Shown: positions 1-7,937 of the stretch, in pieces
How the letters are laid out: each line of letters opens with the position of its first letter
How positions within the stretch are numbered: position 1 is the first letter of the stretch
Origin: Halolacustris sp051744345
GTDB lineage: Bacteria; Actinomycetota; Humimicrobiia; Humimicrobiales; Humimicrobiaceae
NCBI GenBank assembly: GCA_051744345.1
Contig: JBNJCW010000058.1
Coordinates: forward strand, 1-12,444
Direction: 5' to 3'
Length of the DNA: 12,444 nt
The notes under the pieces: model-generated
Databases searched by the model: none
Told to the model about the DNA's origin: nothing
Seen by the model: the letters and a program-made list of their open reading frames with translations, nothing else
Program-made: the position numbers and the translations under genes

Positions 1-818
1 ACAAAAGTACATGCCCCGCAGCTTATGCATTTCTCGGAAAGCTTTTTCCATTCGCTTATGCTAAATGAGCGGTTTAATATATCCGGTATATCGCTGTAGG
101 CGGTATCCGGCCACAGGCTGGAAATTTTCTCAGATGATTTCTTGTCCCTTTCTTCTGCCTGAAAGCGGTAACCCTCTGCGTCTTTTTCTTCTGCCGGTTC
201 AAAACAGCTGCCTGGCGCCTCCACAGCTTTTTGGCCCTTATCGGTAAACACAAAAGCCGCATACCCGTCATCGGTTTCCATAAGCCCTATATCTGTATTA
301 TCAAAATTGTACGGCCTTGAGCCTACCTGCGTACAGAAACAATCCCCGAATACCGTATCACAGCCTATGGATATAAGGGTGGTATTATTTCTTCTGTCTA
401 AATAATAGGGGTCTTTTACCAGCCCCTGGCCAAAAACCGAATCCATCCTGGCTACTGCCTGCACATCACAGGGCTTTAGACCGAATATTATGCTGCTGCT
501 TTTCTTCCGGGAAACCTCCAGGTTAACTCCCACATCCTCTATGTCCTCAGGGTTTTTCTCATATTTGAAATCAAGCAGGTCTTCCCACTGGGGATATATT
601 ATGTGTTTGGGGCTGAGCCTGGTCTTCTCTGTCAGGTTCAACCGGTACCTCTTATCCCCGGTTCCAAAATCCAGCTCTGAACCTATGTCAGCCAGATTAA
701 AAAAATCTACTATGCTGCTTTTCCTATCCTGCGCCGGAACATATACATCGTTTTTTTCAGCCATGCTTTTAAGCCAGGACTCCAGGTTTTCTTTCTTTAA
801 TATATAAACCTTTTCCAT
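1..818 (-). CDS. flxB: FlxB/HydB-like 4Fe-4S electron-transfer subunit (partial, 3' end outside window)
   Basis: Open frame on the minus strand from an ATG at 818, running off the window at position 1 after about 272 codons. It resembles the beta subunit of sulfhydrogenases and the FlxB subunit of flavin oxidoreductase-Hdr loci, which pass electrons between a flavin NAD(P)H subunit and partner Fe-S proteins in the cytoplasm. Visible family marks are GLKPCD near residue 115, a DPYYLDRRNNTT stretch, then a Cys-rich GDCFCTQVG segment. The first half of a ferredoxin motif (CISCGACTF, about residue 264) lies right at the window edge, so the dicluster domain continues outside. It starts two bases after the TGA of the preceding gene, so it is translationally linked to it. 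FlxA, the FAD/NAD(P)H subunit, is expected next. The family call is fairly safe; the exact partner is inferred from gene order. Confidence 0.8.
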   Translation of the reverse strand, partial: MEKVYILKKENLESWLKSMAEKNDVYVPAQDRKSSIVDFFNLADIGSELDFGTGDKRYRLNLTEKTRLSPKHIIYPQWEDLLDFKYEKNPEDIEDVGVNLEVSRKKSSSIIFGLKPCDVQAVARMDSVFGQGLVKDPYYLDRRNNTTLISIGCDTVFGDCFCTQVGSRPYNFDNTDIGLMETDDGYAAFVFTDKGQKAVEAPGSCFEPAEEKDAEGYRFQAEERDKKSSEKISSLWPDTAYSDIPDILNRSFSISEWKKLSEKCISCGACTF

Positions 819-820
819 AA

Positions 821-1798
821 TCAGATTAACTCTTCCTCTTCTATATTTTCTTCCACCGTCTTATAGGTCAGCAGCGGAGGCTTTTTCTCGGCATCTGTCC
901 CGGGCACAAACCCGAAAAGCTCCTCTATTTGCTGGTTCATCTTTTTCATCATCTTAAGCAGGCTTATGTTCTGGGGACACACCCTCTCACATTCCCCGCA
1001 TTCAACGCACCTGCCCGCAAGATGCATAACCCTTATAAGCTGGAAAAACTTGTTTTCAGAAGGCACCGACTTCTGTGACTGCCAGTTGGGATAGTCAAGG
1101 TGGACAATGCACTGGTCCTGGCAAACCTCCAGGGGACAGACATTCCTGCAGGCATAACACCTGATACACCTGGAAAACTCCTCTTCCCAGTAAGCATAAA
1201 TATCATCCAGGCTAAGCTTTTCCAGTTCTTTGATATCCCCGTATCTGTCCTTCTTATCAACATCCAGCTTATCCTTGCTTTCCACAAACTCATCGCTTGC
1301 CGGGGGGTTCCCGTAGATACCGCACCAGTAACACTTCTCCGCGTACAAATCTTTTGTCTTAAGCGATTTCTTCCCTTCAGCTGTAACCACCTCTACCTTT
1401 TCAGTGCCAATATCAGCAGAAAGTACCCTGGCCCCATCCAGCTTTTTTAAAACCTTCTTGTAATCAATAACACCGCTGCAGCCTACAGTTAAAAGCTTGA
1501 AGCGATCCCTTTCTATGAGCCCTTCGGAAACCAGCTGAACAACCGCCTTCGCGTCACAGGGCTTCAGAACCATTCCTATGCTTCCCTTCACTTCCTTTGA
1601 AAGCTTGTAGGCATAGGTAGCCAGGTTGTTAATGCATAATTTATTGAAAATTAGTTTATCCAGGTCCTCTTTTTTCTCAATAAAACAGGGGCTTACCTTA
1701 AGCGGATTGCTGCCCTGGCAGTACCCCACCATTACATCCATCTGGTCAAAGGTATCTTTTGCTTTTTCAATTATTTTTTCAGTTAATTCTTTACTCAT
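821..1798 (-). CDS. flxC: FlxC-like dicluster 4Fe-4S protein with FrhB/HydB-type N-terminal region
   Basis: A 325-residue cytoplasmic iron-sulfur protein. The N-terminal half carries scattered cysteines (27, 38, 55) and a KPCD motif at residues 79-82, the same motif as in the next gene (GLKPCD), so the two appear to be diverged relatives. A CYWCG pair lies at 156-159. The C-terminal half has two classical 4Fe-4S motifs: C211-C214-C217-C221P and C264-C267-C270-C274P, with extra cysteines at 226 and 230. No signal peptide or membrane segment is visible. It starts three bases after the stop of the MvhD-like gene and ends two bases before the flxB start, so it belongs to the same transcript. By position in hdrCBA-flxDCBA loci it should wire the NAD(P)H-oxidising FlxA to MvhD/FlxD and HdrA. 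An F420 hydrogenase or formate dehydrogenase beta-subunit relative is the alternative reading. Confidence 0.8.
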   Translation of the reverse strand: MSKELTEKIIEKAKDTFDQMDVMVGYCQGSNPLKVSPCFIEKKEDLDKLIFNKLCINNLATYAYKLSKEVKGSIGMVLKPCDAKAVVQLVSEGLIERDRFKLLTVGCSGVIDYKKVLKKLDGARVLSADIGTEKVEVVTAEGKKSLKTKDLYAEKCYWCGIYGNPPASDEFVESKDKLDVDKKDRYGDIKELEKLSLDDIYAYWEEEFSRCIRCYACRNVCPLEVCQDQCIVHLDYPNWQSQKSVPSENKFFQLIRVMHLAGRCVECGECERVCPQNISLLKMMKKMNQQIEELFGFVPGTDAEKKPPLLTYKTVEENIEEEELI

Positions 1799-1801
1799 TT
1801 T

Positions 1802-2200
1802 TTATGCTATGCTCTTTATCCTTTTTACAAAACCGGTAACCACGCCCTGCCACTTCTGGCCCTCTGAAGCAGAAACCCACTGGTAAGAAAACCTCCGCTT
1901 ATCTATCCCTATAAAAGGCAGGTACTCTTTTAATGCCTCAAGCCTCCTTCGGGCATAAAAATTGCCGTCGGTATAATGGCAGTCATTTGGATGGCATCCG
2001 GAAACCAGGACCCCGTCAGCGCCCGTGGAGAATGCCTTTAACACAAAAAGGGGATTAATCCTCCCGCTGCAGGGAACCCTTATAATCCTTATGTTCTCAG
2101 GCTGCCTCAGCCGGGCAGTTCCCGCAGCATCAGAGCCGGCATAGGAACACCAGTTACACAGGAAAGCCACTATCTTAACCTCTTGTTTTTCTTCAGCCAT
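1802..2200 (-). CDS. mvhD: MvhD/FlxD-type 2Fe-2S electron-transfer subunit
   Basis: A 132-residue protein of the MvhD/VhuD/FlxD family. In methanogens MvhD links the [NiFe] hydrogenase to HdrA, and in Flx-Hdr loci the equivalent subunit links the NAD(P)H module to HdrA. All five family cysteines are present: CNWCSYAG at 15-22, PCSGRINP at 43-50, and GCHPNDCHY at 68-76. The length is typical for stand-alone MvhD, and cysteine (TGC/TGT) rather than in-frame TGA is used at these sites, so no selenocysteine is needed. The start ATG is about 12 bases after an AGGGA. It lies 24 bases after the hdrA stop and directly before the flxC-like gene. No hydrogenase genes are visible, which favours a flavin-type (Flx) or formate-type donor over MvhAG. 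The symbol flxD would be equally valid. Confidence 0.92.
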   Translation of the reverse strand: MAEEKQEVKIVAFLCNWCSYAGSDAAGTARLRQPENIRIIRVPCSGRINPLFVLKAFSTGADGVLVSGCHPNDCHYTDGNFYARRRLEALKEYLPFIGIDKRRFSYQWVSASEGQKWQGVVTGFVKRIKSIA

Positions 2201-2223
2201 ACTATTTATATCCCTTAATCAGT

Positions 2224-5200
2224 TTATTTAGAAAAAGCCTTTATTTCCTCAATTATCATCTCATCCGTAAAGCCGCTTAAGCTTATGGAATCAATCGGGC
2301 AGGTAGCCTCGCAGAGGCCGCAGCCCTTGCAAACCGTCTCTATCACATTTACCACTTTCCTGCCTCTTACCTCCACCTCTTCAATGGCATTAAACGGGCA
2401 TACCATCAAACACTTGTTGCATCCGATACACCTGACCTGGTCAACCTTGGCCACCATGGGATCAGAAGCCAGCTTATCCACAGACATCAATGCCAAAATC
2501 TTTGAAGCTGCCGCGCTTCCCTGGGCCACACTGGACGGAATATCCTTGGGAGACTGGCAGGTCCCGGCGATATAGACGCCGTTGGTATTGGTCTCCACCG
2601 GCCTGAGTTTAGGATGGCTCTCCTTGAAGAACCCAAAAGGCCCGGTGCTTATATTGAGGATCTTGGCAAGCTCCGCTGCGTTCTTGTCCGCCACCATGGC
2701 AGTAGCCAGTACCACCAGGTCAGCCTCTATTTCCACCATCTGGTTCAGGATGGTATCCACGCCCTTTACTATAAGCTTTCCGTCTTTTTCCCTCTTGTAT
2801 ACCTTGGAAACCCTTCCCCTGATGTACTTGGTCCCGTACTGCTTTGCCCGGTCAATAAACTCATCATAGTCTTTTCCCGGAGACCTTATATCCGTGTAGA
2901 AGAGGTAGGACTGAGAATCACGTATATGCTCCTTGGTAAGTATGGACTGCTTGGCCAGATACATGCAGCAGGCACTGGAGCAGTACTCCAGCCCCCGGGA
3001 CCTGTCCCTGGAACCTACACAGGATAAAAATACCACCTTTTTGGGCTCCTTATTATCCGAAGGCCTTAAAATATGGCCATGGGTGGGACCTGAAGCGCAC
3101 ATAAGCCTCTCATACTGGAGGCTGGTTATAACATCCTCGAGCTCTCCTCCCCCATACTCTCCAAATACATCAGACTCCAGTACATTAACTCCCACAGTTA
3201 CCGCAATAGCCCCTATATCCTTTTCTATCAATTCTTCCTTCTGGCTGTAATCTATGCAATTGGCCTCACAGGCTGTTATGCACTGCTCGCATTCAGAACA
3301 GATGCCGCAGTTAAGGCACCTCTCGGCCTCTTTTTTAGCTTCCTCTTCGCTGATGGTGCCAAGCACCTCTTCAAAGCCTCCTATCCTTTCCCCTGAATCC
3401 AGCTTCTCTATGGCCAGCCTGGCCTCTTTTTTAAATGATTTAAGTTCCTTATCTGAAAAGACTTCCTCTGCGGCAAGCCTTTTTTGTGATTTCTTTTCCT
3501 CAGCCACATCCCTGGCTATATCTTGCAGGTCTTCTCCGCCTATATACCTGTCTATAACCCTGGCTGCAAGCTTTCCATGCCCTATGGCTTCGGTTACGGT
3601 TGCCGGCCCGGTGACCACATCACCGCCGGCAAATATTCCCCTGCTGTCTGCAAGCAGTATATCCTCATTTTCCAGCTCTATGCTGTTCCAGCGGGTAAGC
3701 TTTAGCTTATCATTGCCGGTAACCAGGTAATCCGTATCCGGCCTCTGGCCTATAGCCAGTATAAGCCAGTCAAGCTCCACCGTAAACTCGCTTCCTTCTA
3801 TGGGGATAAACTTTCTTCTTCCGCTGGCATCCGGCTCACCCAGCCTGTTCTTTATAAACTCAACCCCTTTCAGCCTGCCGTCCTCTTCTATTATCCTTAC
3901 CGGGGTGGTAAGGAAGTTTACCTTAACCCCTTCTTGGACCGCATCCTCATACTCTTCTTCTATTGCGGGCATTTCTTTCTGGCTTCTCCTGTAGAATATG
4001 CTTACCTGGTCCGAACCCAGCCTCAGGGCTGACCTTGCAGAGTCAATGGCCACGTTTCCGCCGCCGATAACCCCTACTTTTCCTTTAAGCTGATCTGCTT
4101 TTTTAAGGGATACATCCTTTAAAAACTCAACCCCTGATATGACACCTTCCACATCCTCTTCCCCTATATTTATGGTCATATCCCGGTGTGCTCCGGTAGC
4201 CAGGAAAACAGCATCATACTGGTCTCTTAACTCCCACAGCTGACCGGTGTTTTCTATTTTGCTCTCAGTGGCAATGTCCACTCCCATCCTGGTAATAACC
4301 TCTATTTCCGCCTCCAGTATGTCCTGGGGGAGCCTGTAGTCAGGAATCTCTGTCCTGAGCATACCCCCTACTACCGGCAACGCCTCAAAAACCTTTACCC
4401 CGTAGCCCTTCTTGGCCAGGTAGTAGGCTGCAGTAAGGCCTGCCGGCCCCGAACCCACCACCGCCACCTTCTGGGGTTTTTTATCCTCCATCTGCGGCAG
4501 GGGTACCTGTCCCATTTTCCTCTCATAATCTGCCATAAACCTCTTAAGCGACATTATGGCTATAGGATCATCTACCAGTTTCCGGGTACAATTTGACTCA
4601 CAGGGATGTGTACAAACCCTCCCGCATATCGAAGGGAAGGGATTGTCTTCCCGGTGAAGTTTTAATGCCTCCAAATATTTGCCCTCCCTTATAAGGGCTA
4701 TATATCCCTGGGCAGCAACATCCGCGGGGCAGCTGCTCCTGCAGGGAGCTTTCCCCCTCTTTTGGATGCTGTAGGCAGAGGGAACCGCCTGGGCAAACAT
4801 CTTGGAAATAGCCTTCCTCTGGGCCATGCCCGCCTCATATTTGTTGGGAATGGTAACCGGGCAGACCTTTTCGCATTCTGCGCAGGAAGTGCAGTTTTTA
4901 ATATCTATGTACCTGGGCTTTTTTCTTATGGTAGCGGTAAAGTTACCCACCGAGCCTTCCAGCTTAACCACCTCAGAATTGGTAAGGAGCTCAATATTCT
5001 CATGGGTGCCCACATCAACCATCTTGGGAGAAAGTATGCAGGCAGAACAGTCAATGGTGGGAAAAGTCTTGTCCAGCTGGGCCATCATGCCCCCGATGGA
5101 AGCCTCTTTTTCCACCAGTATTACTTTCCTTCCACCGTTGGCAATATCCAGGGCGGTCTGTATTCCGGTAATGCCGCCCCCTATTACCATCACCGTTTTA

Positions 5201-5616
5201 TTTATGTCAAAATACTTGGGATAAAGCTCACCCTGCCTGTATACCTTGCCCACCGCCATCCTCACCAGGTCAACAGCCTTCTCGGTAGCCTTCTGGCGGT
5301 CATCGTGAATCCATGAGTCCTGCTCCCTGATGTTGGCCATATTAAAAAGATACGGGTTCAGCCCCGCAGATTCCACTGTCCTCATAAAGGTGGTATTGTG
5401 TACCTGGGGTGAACATGAAGCCACCACCACCCTGTTTAGGTTATTCTCCTTTACCGCCTTTACAATTTGAAGCTGGCCGGGCTCGGAGCAGGTATAAAGA
5501 TTTGTCTGGGTAAAGACCACCCCCGGAAACTTCTGCGCTTCCTGGGCAACCTTTTCCACATCCACATTGGCAGCGATATTGGAACCGCAATAACAAATAA
5601 ATACTCCTATCCTCAA
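2224..5616 (-). CDS. hdrA: HdrA flavoprotein with an inserted GltD/NfnB-like NAD(P)H-flavin module (1130 aa)
   Basis: HdrA is the electron-bifurcating FAD subunit of heterodisulfide reductase complexes and is usually about 650 residues; this one is 1130. Residues 1-285 are HdrA N-terminal sequence: FAD motif GGGITG at 146-151, Cys190/193, and a 4Fe-4S motif C242-C245-C248-C252. Residues about 286-765 are a full GltD/NfnB/dihydropyrimidine-dehydrogenase-type module: Fer4_20 cysteines 292, 296, 331, 335, 339, 343; FAD motif GSGPAG at 388-393; NAD(P)H motif GGGNVAID at 518-525 followed by FYRR; and GIFAGGD at 660-666. A Cys-rich stretch (767-787) follows, then HdrA resumes with FLSCVGSRD (863-871) and YCSSACCM (878-885), ending in two ferredoxin motifs (1063-1073, 1096-1106). 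The start is TTG, chosen because AAGGAG lies nine bases upstream and the following MRIGVFICYCG is the canonical HdrA N-terminus. It is 24 bases after hdrB. Confidence 0.95.
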   Translation of the reverse strand: MRIGVFICYCGSNIAANVDVEKVAQEAQKFPGVVFTQTNLYTCSEPGQLQIVKAVKENNLNRVVVASCSPQVHNTTFMRTVESAGLNPYLFNMANIREQDSWIHDDRQKATEKAVDLVRMAVGKVYRQGELYPKYFDINKTVMVIGGGITGIQTALDIANGGRKVILVEKEASIGGMMAQLDKTFPTIDCSACILSPKMVDVGTHENIELLTNSEVVKLEGSVGNFTATIRKKPRYIDIKNCTSCAECEKVCPVTIPNKYEAGMAQRKAISKMFAQAVPSAYSIQKRGKAPCRSSCPADVAAQGYIALIREGKYLEALKLHREDNPFPSICGRVCTHPCESNCTRKLVDDPIAIMSLKRFMADYERKMGQVPLPQMEDKKPQKVAVVGSGPAGLTAAYYLAKKGYGVKVFEALPVVGGMLRTEIPDYRLPQDILEAEIEVITRMGVDIATESKIENTGQLWELRDQYDAVFLATGAHRDMTINIGEEDVEGVISGVEFLKDVSLKKADQLKGKVGVIGGGNVAIDSARSALRLGSDQVSIFYRRSQKEMPAIEEEYEDAVQEGVKVNFLTTPVRIIEEDGRLKGVEFIKNRLGEPDASGRRKFIPIEGSEFTVELDWLILAIGQRPDTDYLVTGNDKLKLTRWNSIELENEDILLADSRGIFAGGDVVTGPATVTEAIGHGKLAARVIDRYIGGEDLQDIARDVAEEKKSQKRLAAEEVFSDKELKSFKKEARLAIEKLDSGERIGGFEEVLGTISEEEAKKEAERCLNCGICSECEQCITACEANCIDYSQKEELIEKDIGAIAVTVGVNVLESDVFGEYGGGELEDVITSLQYERLMCASGPTHGHILRPSDNKEPKKVVFLSCVGSRDRSRGLEYCSSACCMYLAKQSILTKEHIRDSQSYLFYTDIRSPGKDYDEFIDRAKQYGTKYIRGRVSKVYKREKDGKLIVKGVDTILNQMVEIEADLVVLATAMVADKNAAELAKILNISTGPFGFFKESHPKLRPVETNTNGVYIAGTCQSPKDIPSSVAQGSAAASKILALMSVDKLASDPMVAKVDQVRCIGCNKCLMVCPFNAIEEVEVRGRKVVNVIETVCKGCGLCEATCPIDSISLSGFTDEMIIEEIKAFSK

Positions 5617-5639
5617 AGCTATAAGCTCCTTTCTTAAAC

Positions 5640-6569
5640 CTAACTGGCCGGGCTTACAAAAAGCCTGTCAACCATAACCTCTTTTTCCGACAGGCCCAGA
5701 GCCATACCCAGTATCTGGGTAAGGTAGAGCACCGGTACCCTGTAATTGGTTTTATAATGTCTGTTAATCTGGGACTGCCTCAAATCCAGATTCTGCTGGC
5801 ACAGCTGGCAGAATACCACCAGGCTGTTTGCCCCGCAGTCAAGGGCCATATCAATGATGCCCTTGCTTAGCTCCAGGACCTTGCCCTTATGGGTAAGGGA
5901 AAGTATCGCCCCGCAGCATTCGGTTTTAAACTGAAAATTCTTAGTCTCAATGCCCACATCCTCCAGAAGCTTCTCCATGGAAGTGGGATTTTCAATATCG
6001 TCAAACTTTATTGCCTCCCTGGGCCTGAGCAAAGCGCAGCCGTAATAGCACGCCGCAGAAAGCCCGGAAAGAAGTTCTGGGGCTTTCCAGCCCTCCTTCT
6101 GGGTAACCTCCCGGTATTTTTTCCTTATAAGGTCCCTGTGCTCGGCCAGGAAATTTAAAATGGAATAAATCTTAAAATTATAGCTTTCCTCAACATCAAA
6201 ACCCATCTCCTCCAGATCAGATACAAGCTGTTCTTTAGCTTTTAGCTCAAACTCATTTAAATCCTCCTGGCAGGAATTGAGCATTTTTGCTGCATGGCCC
6301 AGCTTGTTATAGCAGGACACGCAGGGGCTCAATATTACCTCGTATCTCATCTTTTTAGCCAGCAGCAGGTTTCTGGCTGAAAGCGCGGCAGAGAGCTGCT
6401 CGTTTGTATGGTGGGCGGGAGTGGTCCCGCAGCAGTTCCAGTCCCGGATTTCCTCAAACTCTATGCCCAGCACCTCCAGAAGCTTTTTTATGGATACATT
6501 GTAGTCCAGTGAAGTAGAGTTCAGGGAGCAACCGGGATAATATGCAATTTTTAGTTTATCCTCTGCCAT
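5640..6569 (-). CDS. hdrB: HdrB heterodisulfide reductase-type subunit (two CCG domains)
   Basis: A 309-residue HdrB, the catalytic subunit that holds two noncubane [4Fe-4S] clusters in CCG domains and reduces a disulfide (CoM-S-S-CoB in methanogens; in bacteria the substrate is generally unknown, with DsrC-like or ferredoxin-linked roles proposed). Both cysteine-rich motifs are intact. Motif 1: C14, C46-C47-G, C83-x2-C86. Motif 2: C178, C218-C219-G, C254-x2-C257. The N-terminal YYPGC is typical. No truncation is evident and no membrane segment is visible, fitting a soluble complex. The ATG is preceded by TAGGA that overlaps the hdrC stop, and the gene follows hdrC by only four bases, so the two are co-translated. 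It is followed by hdrA after 23 bases. The family assignment is secure; the physiological disulfide is not visible from this window. Confidence 0.95.
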   Translation of the reverse strand: MAEDKLKIAYYPGCSLNSTSLDYNVSIKKLLEVLGIEFEEIRDWNCCGTTPAHHTNEQLSAALSARNLLLAKKMRYEVILSPCVSCYNKLGHAAKMLNSCQEDLNEFELKAKEQLVSDLEEMGFDVEESYNFKIYSILNFLAEHRDLIRKKYREVTQKEGWKAPELLSGLSAACYYGCALLRPREAIKFDDIENPTSMEKLLEDVGIETKNFQFKTECCGAILSLTHKGKVLELSKGIIDMALDCGANSLVVFCQLCQQNLDLRQSQINRHYKTNYRVPVLYLTQILGMALGLSEKEVMVDRLFVSPAS

Positions 6570-6573
6570 ATTC

Positions 6574-7110
6574 CTATAAATACTTCTTTATAACCTTGCC
6601 CATTTTTTTTCTGCCTTTAACCATCTCCGGCAGAATTTTTATCTTTCTTTTCTTTAATATATCCACTGCTATATCCGCATCATTGAAAAACCTTCCAGTG
6701 CCCACATTAAGGCCCATTATAAGGCCGGGCTCATAGCTTCTGCCGAAAATCTGCACAACCTTGTTAAAAAGCCTGTAAAATTTAGAAATGCTTTTTTCTT
6801 TCCTGGTACTTTCCTTCCAGGTAACCACCCTCAGGTGGTTCATTATAGCTGCTATGCTTATTTTCTCCGGGCAGCGGTCCGAGCATATGTCACACTCAAC
6901 ACACAGCCATATGGTATCGGAATTGACAATCTTATCCATCTGGCCCGACTGTATAAGACTTATTATCTGATGGGGCTTGTACTCATACAAATCCACCACC
7001 GGACAGCCTGCACTGCATTTACCGCACTGGCAGCAGTAGTTTATATTAGGCTCTATGTAATTTTGAAGATCGCCTTTAATCTTCTGGTAGTTAATCTCTT
7101 TATTTCCCAT
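6574..7110 (-). CDS. hdrC: HdrC 4Fe-4S electron-transfer subunit
   Basis: First gene of the operon, 178 residues. HdrC carries electrons from the HdrA flavin to the HdrB active site through two [4Fe-4S] clusters. Motif 1 is C26-x2-C29-x2-C32-x3-C36-P (within YCCQCGKCSAGCP) and motif 2 is C70-x2-C73-x2-C76-x3-C80-P. Between them lies the helical KPHQIISLIQSG segment usual in HdrC. The C-terminal tail is strongly basic (many Lys/Arg after residue 150), which may help contact partner subunits; this is an inference. The stop is TAG, showing that TAG is a normal terminator in this genome. No clear Shine-Dalgarno site precedes the ATG at 7110; the preceding bases are almost pure A/T. The promoter is expected in the AT-rich gap immediately upstream. 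Confidence 0.94.
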   Translation of the reverse strand: MGNKEINYQKIKGDLQNYIEPNINYCCQCGKCSAGCPVVDLYEYKPHQIISLIQSGQMDKIVNSDTIWLCVECDICSDRCPEKISIAAIMNHLRVVTWKESTRKEKSISKFYRLFNKVVQIFGRSYEPGLIMGLNVGTGRFFNDADIAVDILKKRKIKILPEMVKGRKKMGKVIKKYL

Positions 7111-7149
7111 TTATTTAATTTACTTAATCAAGTTACAAGCTTTTAAAAA

Positions 7150-7179
7150 ATTATAGTTAATAATACACAATCGAAACAA
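7150..7179 (-). promoter_or_regulatory. Candidate promoter of the hdr-flx operon
   Basis: On the minus strand a TTGTTT (7179-7174) is separated by 18 bases from a perfect TATAAT (7155-7150), which lies about 40 bases before the hdrC ATG. This is the best sigma-70-like match in the divergent gap. The region is so AT-rich that chance matches are likely, and no operator palindrome was seen. Confidence 0.4.
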
Positions 7180-7350
7180 GCTATGCAAGTTCAAATTTAT
7201 AATGACAGTCAGCCTGCTGTATTTAGTCTTTTTTTTCGCATAAACTCTGAATAATCTAAAAAAAGATATGGCCTTAAAGCAAATTGACTGCAATTTTAGT
7301 AACCTAAAAAATTATTGTATTTAAATTTAATAATTAATTATTAATACTAT

Positions 7351-7379
7351 TTGTATATTATAAAAATATATTATATAAT
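7351..7379 (+). promoter_or_regulatory. Candidate promoter of the DIP1984-like gene
   Basis: On the plus strand TTGTAT (7351-7356), a 17-base spacer, and TATAAT (7374-7379) lie 33 bases before the ATG at 7413. An AGAGGA ribosome site (7401-7406) follows six bases before that ATG. It reads away from the hdr operon. The surrounding sequence is nearly all A/T, so the -35 is weakly supported. Confidence 0.45.
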
Positions 7380-7412
7380 ATCCTGCAATCATTAAAGACC
7401 AGAGGACAGATT

Positions 7413-7937
7413 ATGCCTGATGAAAAGAAAAACCTGTACCTGTTTGAAGCCATCCAGCTAAGGGATGAATACGACAGCCGTATCAGGCTGTTAGAAAAGC
7501 TCACCGACAGCCAGGATAAAAGCGACCGGCTGTTCGGCAGCGGGGAGCAAAATGAGCCCGCAGAAGACTTTAATCTTCGGGAAGCAGAAGAGAAACTTAA
7601 AAAATTGCAGCTTAAAAGGCTGAAGCTAAACCAGGCAATACAGCTGGCAAATTTTAGCTGCCAGATTGAGTACGGTGGAGAAAAAATCAGTATTGCGGAA
7701 GCGCTGGAAGTAAGGAAGAGTCTTCTGGCTGAGAAGGAAACCCTGTTGCAGAAAGCAATAAAATCTGCCTACAGCACAATAATACACAAGGAAGAGCGGG
7801 ACATAGTGCGCCGGCCGGTTTACCCTTTTAAGCAAACTGTTGAAGAGTACGGAAATAATTTGAAAAAACTAAGGGATATTATAAACAGGATACATATTGC
7901 CAATTACCGGAGTAAGGTAAATTTTAAAGAGCATTAG
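7413..7937 (+). CDS. Coiled-coil protein, probably DIP1984 family
   Basis: A 174-residue, charged, helix-rich soluble protein with no signal peptide or membrane segment. The pattern resembles DIP1984-family proteins (some annotated septicolysin): an N-terminal EAIQLRDEYDSRIRLLEKL segment, a central LKLNQAIQLANFSCQI helix, then a GGEKISIAEALEVRKSLL stretch matching the family's 'G-x-aleAL-x-RD-L' region, and a C-terminal helix with LRDIINRIHIANY. The function of that family is not established. Heptad-like leucines at about residues 60-80 and 145-160 suggest coiled coils. AGAGGA six bases before the ATG supports the start. It is divergent from the hdr operon and its codon use looks like that operon (GC-rich third positions such as CTG, AAG, GCC), so it is probably resident chromosome rather than part of the AT-rich island to the right. 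The TAG stop at 7935-7937 abuts the candidate structured RNA. Confidence 0.55.
   Translation: MPDEKKNLYLFEAIQLRDEYDSRIRLLEKLTDSQDKSDRLFGSGEQNEPAEDFNLREAEEKLKKLQLKRLKLNQAIQLANFSCQIEYGGEKISIAEALEVRKSLLAEKETLLQKAIKSAYSTIIHKEERDIVRRPVYPFKQTVEEYGNNLKKLRDIINRIHIANYRSKVNFKEH

Noticed and set aside
490..807. Plus-strand 105-residue open frame
   Set aside because: It is the antisense shadow of the flxB-like gene, whose minus-strand product has clear family motifs and an Fe-S site.
1802..2200. Selenocysteine in the MvhD-like protein or HdrA
   Set aside because: All expected cluster positions are encoded by ordinary cysteine codons, with no in-frame TGA.
4762..5316. Plus-strand 184-residue open frame, and a 140-residue frame overlapping it
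   Set aside because: Both lie antisense to hdrA and show no recognisable domain; hdrA is unambiguous across this stretch.
7321..7380. Replication origin or AT-rich unwinding element
   Set aside because: The A/T-rich run lies in a divergent promoter gap without DnaA-box-like repeats or replication genes.
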